DNA from: Ficedula albicollis
Taxonomy: Eukaryota > Chordata > Aves > Passeriformes > Muscicapidae
NCBI RefSeq assembly: GCF_000247815.1
Contig: NC_021686.1
Location: 10,452,746-10,516,745 of the forward strand
DNA: 64,000 nucleotides
Direction: 5' to 3'
Shown: piece after piece, positions 37,565 through 49,700 of the stretch
How positions within the stretch are numbered: position 1 is the stretch's first letter
Layout: each line of letters starts with the position of its first letter
The notes under the pieces: generated by a model
What the model was told of the DNA's origin: nothing
The model's input: the letters and a program-made list of their open reading frames with translations, nothing else
The model's database searches: none
Made by a program: the position numbers and the translations under genes

Positions 37565-37830
37565 ATCTCACACTGGTTCTGTACTGGGTATGCACTGCTC
37601 CTGCACTGGGTCTGCACTGGGTCTGCACTAGGTCTGCACTGCTCATGCACTGTTCCTTTACTGGGCCCGCACTGGTTCTGTACTGGTTCTCTATTGATCT
37701 CACACTGGTTCTGTACTGGGTCTGCACTGCTCCTGCACTGATCTCACACTGGTTCTGTACTGCTCCTGCACTGATCCTGTACTGTTCCTTTACTGGGCCC
37801 GCACTGGTTCTGTACTGGTTTTCTGCTCCG
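37565..37830. repeat. Degenerate 11-bp minisatellite with a 132-bp higher-order period
   Basis: The array continues with diverged 11-bp units. Two landmarks recur at the same offset: GATCTCACACTGG at 37564 and 37696, and TGTTCCTTTACTGGGCCC at 37651 and 37783. Both are 132 bases apart, i.e. twelve units, so blocks of twelve were duplicated after the units had diverged. Confidence 0.85.
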
Positions 37831-37959
37831 TGTTACTGGGCTGTGCTGGTGCTGCCCTGTCGTGCCACCTGCTCTGCAGCAGTTCCTCTGCTGGGTGCCC
37901 TCCCTGTGCCCTGGGCTCTCTGCCCTGAGCTACTGGGGCTGTGGGGTGGAAGCCCCAGG

Positions 37960-38290
37960 TCACGGTCCCTGTGTGATGCTGGGACCAGCTTGCTCCAAGC
38001 CCCATCCATCCTGGCCTTGGACACTTCCAGGGATGCAGGGGCAGCCACAGCTGCCCGGCACAACCTGTGCCAGGGCTTTACCATCCTCTCAGGAAATAAT
38101 TTCTTCCCAATATCCCATCTATCCCTGCCCTCTGTCAGTGGGAAGCCATCCCCTGTTGTCCTGTCACTGCAGCCCTTGTCCAAAGTCTCTCTTCAGCTCT
38201 CCTGGAGCCCCTTCAGGCACTGGAAGGGGCTCTGAGGTCTCTCTCGAGCCTTCTCCATGCTGAACATCCCCAGCTCTCCCAGTGGCTCCA
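37960..38290 (-). mobile_element. CR1-like LINE 3' fragment, antisense
   Basis: In plus-strand order: TTGCTCCAAGCCCCATCCAT, CCTGGCCTTGGACACTTCCA, AATAATTTCTTCCCAATATC, CTGTTGTCCTGTCACTGCAG and TCTCCTGGAGCCCCTTCAGG. A longer, well-preserved CR1 3' region than the others in the window. Confidence 0.9.
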
Positions 38291-40480
38291 TAGCAGAGGT
38301 GCTCCATCACATATCATATACACATCATACATCACATACACATTTTGACCCCAAAGCTCTCAGTGACAGGAGCTGAGAGTGCCCAAGGTGTTTGTGCTGG
38401 CTGTGCAGTGGGACAGGCTGGCAACAGGAAAAGCAGCAACACCTAAATTACCCTGGAACAAGGAATAGTTCACCAGAAGCTCCTCTGTACCTAAACACCA
38501 TCTCATGTAGCTTGGCCTTTGTTTACTCATCCTTTCAGCTCCTGCTGCAGCCCCTCAGCTGAGGAATTCACTGGATTTGGTTGCTCTGTGCTGCTCCTCC
38601 ATTGGCTGGTGCTGCTCTTCTGCCTGTCAGGGTCTCCTGCTCTTTTCCCACTCCCATCGAGCCCTGGCCCTGCAGCACCCCTGGCCCAAAGAACTGGAGA
38701 GAGGGCTTCATTCCCTTCCTTCTCCATGAATACTGATGAGGAGATGTTGTCCTCCTCCTCACCCCCTCTCTTTGCTCCGCTGTGCTCCCACACCATGTGG
38801 TGGTGCAGGGAGACACAAACAGCAAAACACCCGGGCAGGGCAATGCAGGGAATGCAAACACTGCAGCAGCCTCTGAGCACTGCTGGGAGGCTGCAGGGAG
38901 CAAGGGGAATAACTGGATCTGGAGCTGTGAGGGAGGGCTGGTGTCCTCCAGCACACAGGGATGCTCGGGACACAGTGGGTCTGGGAAGCGTCAGGAGGGA
39001 GCAGGAAAGAGAAGCAGGTTTTGCTCAGATATGGGTGAGCAGCTCCTTATTCTTCTCTCGGTGATCACCCTGATCCAGAGCCTGCACAACTAAAGATTCA
39101 CCTACAGCCCCTGAAAGCATGGAGAGGCTTTCCATGGGTGCCAAAAATCCAGCAGTCTTGCCAAAATCTCTGGGAGCACTCAGGCTCCAGGGGGATCCTG
39201 TGCCTGTGATGATTCCCTGGGAGTCTGCAGGGCCCAAGGACAGTGGCTCAGACGAGGAGGTGCAGGCAGAAGAAGCCATGCCAGCAGCGCTGGGAAGCTG
39301 CAGAAGAAAAGGAGAGGTCTCCCAATAGCTCCCCAAGCCCTGCCATGGCTCGGGGTGACCACGTGGCTGCTTCTGGTCCCTTCTTTACAGCTCGTGGGGG
39401 TCTGTGTGCTCCCTGCCTTCCCACCCTGCTGGATGTGGGTGCTGAGTGCATCCCATCTTCCCTGTGTGCTCCTGCAGCCCTCCTGTGCTGGGAGCAGGGG
39501 AGTGCCCAGGGATTGAGGGTCAGAGACTCAAATCCAGGCAGCTGCTCCATCCACCTGGATCCACAGCTGGCTCTGGCCTCCAGGAGGAGGGATGGTGCAC
39601 ACTGGGATGTGCTTGGGGACAGCAGGGTCATGTCCTGCACTCGCAGTGACACCCCAGGTGCTGCCAGAGCTGGTCCCACAGCTCCCCACAGCTCCACGTT
39701 TGCCAAAGCACTGGTGATGCTCTGCTCTGCTCTGCCACAGACCCTCAGAACTCACACCTGAGCACTGGCTCAGCCCAAACCCGTGTGGGTCAGTTCAAAC
39801 CCCGCTGCTGATCCCAAGATCCGTGTGGATAAATGTCAGAAAGGTCCGCTCAGCTCCCTCTTGCTCAGCCCTGCAGTGACATCCACAGCTCTTGCATCAG
39901 CGCTAATGACCCGCGGTTGGGCTGAGAGCAGGTTTGTTTGTTTTTTTTTTAAAGACTCCTTCTCGTCTGTGTTGAAAGACTTGAAAGGTGGTGAATCTGC
40001 GACGTCTCTGGGGAAGGTAATTGCTCTCCCCATTAAAAATCTGTAATTTATTTTCCATTTGAACTCTTCCACCTTCAGTGTGCAGCTCTGCTCGAGGCAC
40101 CCGTGCAGCCACAGATCCCAACTCCTCCAGCTCCTTCCCTCTGGCAGTGATTTCCCTCTACTGATGGCTTTGAGGAAGTTTTTCCGGTCCTCAAATTTAT
40201 CCCAAATGCTCTGCAAAGCTGGGAGCTGGCTGTGGCAGAGCAGCTGTGGTCTCACCAGTGCTGTCAGCAGTTGCCATTCCTCCAACCCCTCCTTTGGATC
40301 TGTACAGATCTTACGCTAAGAATTCCATCCAGAAAATGGCACTTGGAATCTCCTTTTTTCACTTGTTCAACAGCATCTCTCACATCCTGTCCAGCACTTC
40401 TGCCTGCAGCCCAGCTCGGGTGTTTGTGGGAGCATCCTTACCCCGGGATGTGCCACGTCCAGGAGGGATTGATTCCTCAG
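38291..40480. other. Intergenic, no gene recognised
   Basis: Includes a short ATCACATA/ACATCATACATCACATAC simple repeat at 38307-38342. Otherwise moderate GC, with chance ORFs overlapping in several frames and no recognisable product. Confidence 0.45.
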
Positions 40481-40494
40481 TGACTCAGAGAGGA

Positions 40495-40720
40495 ATTAAT
40501 CACAGAATCACAAAGTGTCCTGAGCTCTAAGGGTCACGCAAGGATCACCCAGGCCCCCAAATCCCAGCTATGCCTGGGAGTGTTGCCCAAACACTCCTGG
40601 AGCTGTGGCAGCCTTGGGGCTGTGACCATTCCCTGGGGAGCCTGTTCAGTGCCCCAGCACCCTGTGGGGGAAGAACCTTCCCTAATATCCAATCTAACCC
40701 TGCCTGACACAGCTCCAGCC
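40495..40720 (-). mobile_element. CR1-like LINE 3' fragment, antisense
   Basis: Begins with the CR1 terminal ATCACAGAATCACA and continues CAAGGATCACCCAGGCCCC, CCCAAACACTCCTGGAGCTG, GGGGAGCCTGTTCAGTGCCC and TTCCCTAATATCCAATCTAA, all standard antisense CR1. It ends a few bases before the duplicated flank of the second poly-C run. Confidence 0.9.
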
Positions 40721-40725
40721 CTTCC

Positions 40726-40757
40726 CTCGATTCGCCATTTTCCAGCCGGTGCCACCG

Positions 40758-40759
<2 letters not shown>
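40726..40759 (+). repeat. 34-bp direct repeat, left copy, flanking poly-C
   Basis: Starts CTCGATTCGCCATTTT and ends GGTGCCACCGGT. The same 34 bases occur 126 bases to the right with a single T/C difference, one copy on each side of the C run. Confidence 0.95.

Positions 40760-40852
<93 letters not shown>
40760..40852. repeat. 93-nt poly-C homopolymer
   Basis: Uninterrupted C on the plus strand, enclosed by the two 34-bp direct repeats. Not coding, although it gives polyproline and polyglycine frames. Confidence 0.97.
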
Positions 40853-40854
<2 letters not shown>

Positions 40855-40885
40855 GATTCGCCATTTCCCAGCCGGTGCCACCGGT
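40852..40885 (+). repeat. 34-bp direct repeat, right copy, flanking poly-C
   Basis: Right partner of the copy at 40726. Beyond it, unique sequence begins (GGCGTGCAGAACG). Confidence 0.95.
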
Positions 40886-40980
40886 GGCGTGCAGAACGCA
40901 GGGAAGATGTGGCGATTTGACCATCCTTCGCTGGCAGCTGGCTCGAAGAGCAGCACAGGGGGATGCTCCGCGCCCCAACC

Positions 40981-41483
40981 CGGCGGGGCCACCCCAGCGG
41001 CGGGGCCACCCCAGCGGCGGGGCCACCCCAGCGGCGGGGCCACCCCAGCGGCGGGGCCACCCCAGCGGCGGGGCCACCCCAGCGGCGGGGCCACCCCAGC
41101 GGCGGGGCCACCCCAGCGGCGGGGCCACCCCAGCGGCGGGGCCACCCCAGCGGCGGGGCCACCCCAGCGGCGGGGCCACCCCAGCGGCGGGGCCACCCCA
41201 GCGGCGGGGCCACCCCAGCGGCGGGGCCACCCCAGCGGCGGGGCCACCCCAGCGGCGGGGCCACCCCAGCGGCGGGGCCACCCCAGCGGCGGGGCCACCC
41301 CAGCGGCGGGGCCACCCCAGCGGCGGGGCCACCCCAGCGGCGGGGCCACCCCAGCGGCGGGGCCACCCCAGCGGCGGGGCCACCCCAGCGGCGGGGCCAC
41401 CCCAGCGGCGGGGCCACCCCAGCGGCGGGGCCACCCCAGCGGCGGGGCCACCCCAGCGGCGGGGCCACCCCAGCGGCGGGGCC
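40981..41483. repeat. 17-bp minisatellite, about 29.6 perfect copies
   Basis: Unit CGGCGGGGCCACCCCAG, no visible variants. Because 17 is not a multiple of three and the unit has no stop codon in any frame, all frames on both strands stay open. They give a 17-residue periodic protein that is an artefact. The array abuts a CpG island on its right. Confidence 0.97.
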
Positions 41484-42421
<938 letters not shown>

Positions 42422-44120
42422 CTTTTAAATGATCCGTGTCTTATCCGGAGGGAATGTGGACCTGAGTTTCCTGTTTGCTGTGTAAGCAGGGGGTGAATCA
42501 GCAGCGATTTACGGAGCTGCTGAGCGGAGCTGCTGACTCACAGGTAGCACACATGCCTCCAGCCATCCAGCCTTGGAAGGGATCATCCAGGCTTCTTAAA
42601 AGCTTGGGACACCCGAGCCCAGCCCTTTCCTCGGCTGCCTGTGTGGATGGAGGGACGAGGTGAGCCTGGCCCAGGGACCACTTGTGCCCCGCAGGAGATG
42701 AAGCCCAAGCTGGGCCTGGAGGATTTTGGGGGTAGCAGCGTGGCTGACAGCAAGAGGCGATGCGTGGAGAACCCCTGGGAGCGTGGTGGTTTCCTTGGAG
42801 GAGGTTTGGAGCTGCTCTGTGTCTGCAGGTTTCTGTTGGTTGTGACAAGCTGGTTCATTCGTGCAGTTTTAACCCTGATGTCCTGTGCTGGAGGTGTCAC
42901 ACGTGTGCTGAGAGCAGCCAGTCTCTGCTGGCACTGTCTGACCTGAGTTCGATTCTGACTGTGTGTAGCACATCTGACTTCTCTCATCTGCCTCTCCTTG
43001 GCTTGCACCTGCCTCCAAGTGGGTTTTTCCAGGGATGCTCGCAGGTCTGTGTGTGTGTGCACCTGCTGCTCATGGCAGCTACTTCCGTCTCTTTCAGGCA
43101 GCCTGAATTTAAGCTAAATTTCTCTTCTTTTCCTTAGGGAATTTCAGCAAGCAATCTTAGGTTTCCTTTGCTGTTTCTCCTTGGGTTTCTGTTCAACACA
43201 GAGGCTGCTGTGTTGAAGCTCTTGGTTGGCTCTTTCCGTGACAGATGCCTTCCAAAACTCACCTGCCGTCACTTTGGCTTAGTCACAGGGTTGTCTCCTG
43301 CCTCGGGAGGTTTTTGGGATGTGTGGCTGGCTGTGACACTGGTGATAGGAATGGTGCTGGGCCAGGGCTTTGCTCTGCACTAAACATAGCTTGGGAGATA
43401 AACACCTTCTGGGGATTGTGTGGAGCTTAGGGAGGATTTCAGCTTTCTTTCTTCCTCTTCCCATTGCTCCTGTCTGCTTGATCCAAGTTATCTCGCAGGA
43501 TCTCGTATGTGGGAGAACATCTCTTGTCTTATCTTGCACTGATGTTTACTCATGTATGCAAAAACTCCCTGTTTTCTCAGGTCACCCAAGTTCCCTTGAG
43601 CTGTGTCTCATGGCATGGGGTGGCACTGCAGGAAGGAATTGTGAACAAAGCTCTGGAGCTGTCCCCGTGTCCTCCTGGCGGAGCTTTGCAAGGGACACAG
43701 CCTCTGGCTGCAGCTGGCAACACCTGGCTGGGCCTGGGTGTGATTTTCCACCTTTTTCAGTGAATGGATGTGTTGTATCCCACGAGGGGATGAAGCCTCG
43801 GGGAATTTTCAGCCTTTGTGTGGGTGCAGAAACACGGTGGAGGGTGCAAGGTCTGAGGCTCTGGGGATACAAATCCAGTCTGTTGTTTTTCCCTGGGCCT
43901 CAAGGTGTATCTTCTGCCTGCCCTGCATGTGGAAATCCCTGTGCCCATCACTGGGGCTTTTGGCTGTGACTTGAGTGGCCCCTGATGCCTGGGAGGGACA
44001 GACAGGAGTGTGCCAGTGGGGAAACAGTTGTTCCCCAAAATTTTGGAGTTTGCTGGGAAAAGCAGCTGCAGGGAGGGAGGGAGGGTGAGTACATGGGTGG
44101 GATCTGGAAGGAGAAGATCT

Positions 44121-44210
44121 GCTTGTCCTGTCCTGGCTCACCCAGCACTGATGCCTGAGTACTTTGCTTGTCCTGTCCTGGCTCACCCAGCACTGACGCC
44201 TGAGTACTTC
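44121..44210. repeat. 45-bp tandem duplication
   Basis: Two adjacent copies of a 45-base unit starting GCTTGTCCTGTCCTGGCTCA, with two differences. Confidence 0.9.
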
Positions 44211-46708
44211 AGAAGCCAGTGTTTTTCCTTAGCAGGGAGATCTTCCCTTGGGAATAGAGGTGCTGTTGGGGAGAGGGACCAGGATCTGTCTGGAGCCAGG
44301 CTGTGCTTCTGGGGAGACAGCTTTCCTTGGCCACAGAGGCTTGGAAAAATCAGCAGTGAGAAATGCCAGGAGCTGGGGATGAACTGGTGCTTGTTCCTGT
44401 GGCACATCTATTCTGGATGGGTAAATAAGTGGTGGGGACGTGTCCCTGCCATGCCCTGGCTGTGCCCTCCGTGGGAGCACAGCACTGTTATGCAATTCAG
44501 TCTGTGAATCCAGCACTGTCTCATCTGCCATTCACACTTTTCCAGCTGCCATCTCCAAAAAAATGCAGCTCTGCCAAAAATACACGTGTGGGTCATGACC
44601 TGCTGAAGCAGGACTTTGGCTTTGGGCTCCTGTCGTGTCCAGGCAGAGCAGCCACCAGCCTGGTGTTCCCAGGGTGTGAGTGGTTGGAGGGGTGGGAGTT
44701 CTGATCCCAAGGAGCCATTATTTAATTCTAGTTGAAGCATCACGGAGCTCAAATCCAATTAATTCTAACGATCCTAGAGAAAACACGGCACTTTGCTCCT
44801 GCCTTCCTCCTCTGCTGGCATAACAGTAGGTGCCTGGAAAATATCATAAAATATATTTAGCTGTGCCTCAGAATCCATTTCCCTCCCTGGAGGGATGCTT
44901 CCCTGCTTTTCTTTTAGTGGATAATGAATCTCACTGAAGGCTGATCCCTTTGTTTTCCAGCTCTGAGCTGTGGTCCAGGGCTGAGCTGGACTTTGTTTTC
45001 CCCTGTTGTTTGCAAAGGCTGTTGTTGCTGGAGGAAACTCATCTGTGCTTTGTAGAGGCTCCCTTTGGGAGCAGCTTTCTGGTACTGGTGATTTTGTGGC
45101 CCAAAGTGACGTGGGGTTCTGTGGGTTTTCGGATGGAAGATGTTTTTTACTTGTGTTGGTTAATAAGGCATTGGCTGTTTGCTGGGGGAAGAACTGGGAG
45201 AGGAACTTGTGTTGGCTGGGGAAGTGATTTTACTCTATCAACAAAAAGTTTGGGGTTTTACTGGCATGACTCAGGATGGCTTGTGGGTACATATGGAGCT
45301 GGATCTACCCACTGCCTCTCGCTGACAAATGTCCATAGCACAGGTCAAGTGTTAGTCAGGGATTTGGACTGGGGGAAAGGGCAGAGAGGATTTTTTTTTA
45401 TGATGGAAACTGGAAGTTTCTGTTGGTTTTTTCCACCTGGGAGATATTCCATCTCCTCACAGCCTGTTATCTGTGCAGGGGCAGTGCTGCAGTGGTGCTG
45501 TGGCAGCGTTGTGAGTGCCAGTGTTCTTGTCCCAAGGAGCATTGGAATTGCTGGGCACAGCTGCAGCGATCTCAGATGTCACAGTGCTGCCTTGTGGCCT
45601 CAGTTTGCTGTGGATCTGAGTCTGCTCCCTTTTTTTGGAGCTGGGACAGGGCTCCCTGTGTGCTCCTTTCTCTTGCAGCCATTTCTCTGCCCAGCTAAAG
45701 GCTGGAGCAGAGGTGCTGCTTGTGTGGAATGTGGTGGGTTATAGTGTGGCCAAGGGGGAGAGCAGGATTTGGGGTAGGGGAGGAAGAAAATCATTGCCTT
45801 ATGCTGTGGACCTGCAGTGGGGTGAGGATGAGGATGGGCTGGACCCTCTCCAGCACCCACTGAGCTGCCACAGCCTCCATCCTCTTGCCTGCAGTGTGCC
45901 CAGGGAGGGGCACTGCTGAGTTGATCTGTCCTATGCTCTAAGCCTTAACTTCATCATTTCAATGAAATTATTTTTAAAAACTTTTTTTAAAGATAAATTT
46001 CCACTAAAAAGCATGAGTGTAAGAGGAGGCAGGATGAGGAGGAGACAACACTTACCAGAAGTTGTTTATGGAGCATCCACCCTTCCTCCCCCCTCACCAC
46101 CACCATCAAAGACAAATCTGGGTTTGGAAAGGAAGAAACCTCCAGAGCGCTTGATACAAGTAATTTCCCATCAGAGGCTGCAGACCTTAGCTGTGGTTTG
46201 GCACTGGCATCAGCCAAGCTGCTTGTGTGTGATGGAGCTCTCTGGGAATGGCTTGGACCCTTTTCTCCCTGGGATCTGCCTGCTGAGCACCAAGTGCCCC
46301 TTGTCACCAGCGTTCTCCCCTGCTGTGATAGTGCCTCTTAGGAAATGTAAAAGCAGCTTTTAATTCTTGTATTTCGTTCTTAAAGGTCTTGGAGGTTTCT
46401 CAGGTGCATGAATCCCTGCAGCTGGGATGGGGTCCTGCCAGCACCTCTTCGGTGGTGCCAAGAGTCACATCCTCCCTCAGCATCCATAGGTGATGGATGT
46501 GGATGGGAGCAGCGTGCAGGACAGAGGGACAGGAGGGGGAGAAGCTGTCCTGCAGGGCCTGGCAGGTGACAGTCATGTGTCTGACAGATCATAAACACGC
46601 AGGGCTGGTTACGTGGATGGGCTGGGGGTGGTTTAGGGGAGGATGACGGGGTTATCTAGGGTGTGTCAGCTCGTCTGGGCTTGCAGGCCAGTTAGAAACT
46701 GCTTTGTG

Positions 46709-46734
46709 GTGTGTGTGTGTGTGTGTGTGTGTGT
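46709..46734. repeat. (GT)n microsatellite
   Basis: About 11-12 GT dinucleotides in a row; typical microsatellite. Confidence 0.9.
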
Positions 46735-49700
46735 ATGAATTCCCTGCTGGCTGGGGTCTCGTGGGGATGGCTGACGCAGCAGCCTGGCTGTGCTGCAGTG
46801 GGCTGGGTGCCGTGGATGTCTTCACTGGGGTGTGTTAACAGCACTTTGGAGATGGCAGCATCCTGACCCTGCTGGCTGGAGGGCGTTTGGCACAGCTGGA
46901 GCAGATGTTCTCTCTTGCTGCACGCATCCCTCCCTGCAGGACTTTCCTGTTCGTGGTGGTGAAGGGCAAACACGCTGCATGATGGAGGAGTTCTCTGCTG
47001 TAGCACGAAGATCTTGGTGTTCTTGGTGTGGGAGTGGGAAAGTTGAGGCTTGAGAGGGAGATGATGAAGCAGCAAAGTGTGCAGCCCTTGGGATGGCCCC
47101 TCTGAATCAGCCCCGAGCGTTCCAGGCATGGCTGCAGGGCTGTGTTGTGCTGCAGACACCAGGATGTCTTTGCAGCTTGTCACTGAAAATGACGTGGCTC
47201 CTGTGCCGAGGGCCAGATGTGCTCACGGTCAGGGCTTTTGAGGAAAGCTGCTCTGCATAGTTCAGAATCCCCTGCTGCTCTGCACCGCTTGGTTTCTCTC
47301 CTGACCTGCTGCCAAGTTGCACCCCTGCCAAAGCTGAGATGATCTCGTGCTGATACGTGGCTTTGGCTGCTCTTTGTCATCTTCCAGCCACCTCTGAAAG
47401 GTGCTCAGGGGTAGGTGACAGGCCCAGCCCCACGTGCCTGTTTGTAAAACCCCCAGAAAATCCCTGCTGGCACGGGACAGGGCAGTGTGAGACAGCGTTG
47501 TGTGTGTGCACGTGTGCTCAGCTGACTTGTGAGGTTTCCCTGGTCTCCAAATCCTCACCTGTTTCACCCGTGGTGCTGACTGCCACCCCTGTGATGGTCA
47601 GGAAAAAAACAACAACTATGTAATTAGGCAGAAAGAGGAATGAAGGTGCTGGTGGGGGTGATGCTGCTGGAAGACCAGCCTGGACCTGACCAACCCCTGT
47701 GCCAAACTCTGTCTCTCTTTTTCCTTAAGTCTGGAAGCAGCTCCACACTGCTTTATGGCTGCTAAAACGAGGGATGTGGTGGGTGCTTTAGATGATCTGC
47801 TTGTACAGCTCCCTATGTTCACTCTCTGTTAGCATCTGCAGCCCTTTTTCCTCAGGTTTTTGGTTGGTCCCTGCAATTGTTTGGCTGTGAACATCGTCCT
47901 TGAGCATCGGAGGTGAGCACCAGCCAGGGCTGGGGTTGTCCTCAGAGCTCAGGACACCTGCAGGGCTGTGCTGTGCTGGGGCTGCCTCTTGTGCTCTGCT
48001 GTGCTGTGTTCTTTCTTACCCAAGAGCAGCTTTTTGAGCTATTAATTATACCTGTCCCTGCCTGGTTTTTTGAAGGGTGGTGAGAGTGAAGCAGGAGGTG
48101 CCCGCTTCTGGAGGAGGTGCCTCCAGAAATAACCAAGCAGAAATTGTGGGTGAATTCCTAATTCTTATCAGCCTTGTGTGTGCTGTTCTAAGGTGCTCAA
48201 AAACCACTCAGCTTTTCGTCCAGCAGCTCCCCTGTAGGTGTGATTTCTTTGTGTACATTCCAGGTAGCTGCGAGAGTTTACCCTTAATTTTGGATGCACA
48301 GAGGACTGTGTTGGGTAACTGTGGGTTTCCCCATGGGGGTTTACAGCCTCAGCTCAGTGAAAGAAAGCATGTTAGCATCCCAGGGACAGGAGCCAGGGTG
48401 TGTTTCCCTTGATCTCAGACAGGTTTGATGTTTCACACATCTCCTTCCAGCTCCTCTCCACACGTCACCCTGCAGAGACAGCTCTGCTCCTTTCCCCAAA
48501 ACACGGATGTGAGGCTCGCTCTTCTGGGAGAAAGGGGATTCTTAAAAACTGATTTTCTTCTACTCAAATGGAAATGATTCCTGGAAGCCCTGAATGTGCC
48601 CCAGGACAGCTGCAGGCTGAGCTGCACTGAGTCACTGCGAGCTCTTGAGCCGGGATGTGAGCCGGATGCGTCGGGACCAGCCCAGCTGGGGAGACCTCTG
48701 CCTTCCTGGGATGGACAGGCAGCTCTTTAATCTGCCTTTACCAGGAAAAACCCACAACTCTCACTTCCCTGAACACTGGAAAAAGTGCAGTGTGACAGGT
48801 GGATATGAGAGAGTGACAGGAGGGAAAAGAAGATCAGTGCCACCCAGGCTGTGCCCTTCCTGCCAGGGCCACGTGGGACCACGGTGGCAAAACCCTCCTG
48901 AGCTGTGAGCACCTTTCCTGTGGTGCCCCTGCTTTTCCTCACCATGAATCAAAGCTGCCCTGTGGGTACTGGGCAAACCCACCAGAAAATAAGTGTTTTA
49001 CTCACACAGAGTTGGTACAGCCTTTGATAAGAGCCTGTGGAGAGCAGACACTGCAGGGACAGTGCTGGTGGTCCAGCTTTAACTGGGAGGCTTTTTTTAA
49101 GCTTTGCAGCAAGGAGTGTGAGGGAACAAAGAAATATTCACAGGTGATTTCTCATGGACCAGCTGGACATGGGATTTATTTTGGGAGTGTGGATGTGGTC
49201 TGTCCTGTAGGGCAGAGGAACAGTGATGGGAGGGTGAGCAGGAGGTGCATGGTGTGGTTAATGCCAGGAAAAGAGGCTGCAGGTCCAGCTTGTTGGGGCT
49301 GATCTCTCTCTTTGTGTCTCCTGCCTGGTTTCCTGTAGCAGAGAAAGGATGGCACTGAATATGTACCAAAAAGAGCAAGAATTTGGTGTGGGACAGCAGG
49401 AAATGTGGGAACTGTACTGCAGCACTTGCCTGCTGCTTTCTGTAAGCTGCTGGAACAGCACCTTGCTCCAAAGGAAATAATCCAAGGTTTTCTCTGCTCC
49501 TGCACCCCAGAGATGTGGTGCTGGCTCAGTGCTGGGGCTGAGATGTTTCCTCTGAAGGAGCACAGGCTTTGTCCCCCTGAGCTGTGGTGGCACCCTGGGA
49601 GCATTCCAGGCCCTGGGGAATAATGTCACTGTGAGCCCTCTGAGCAGCTGCCTGGCCTGTTCCCAGTGCAGATGCTGCTCTTGAAAGCCCAGCCTGAAGC

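Noticed and set aside
36491..37741. Minus- and plus-strand ORFs with 11-residue repeats (QNQCRTSAEPV; CTGSALVLHWF)
   Set aside because: Products of the 11-bp minisatellite and NATD1 exon 1 frames; no start, domain or splice support.
44950..45744. 264-codon plus-strand ORF in the intergenic region
   Set aside because: Begins at TTG, low-complexity W/F/S-rich translation, no family recognised.
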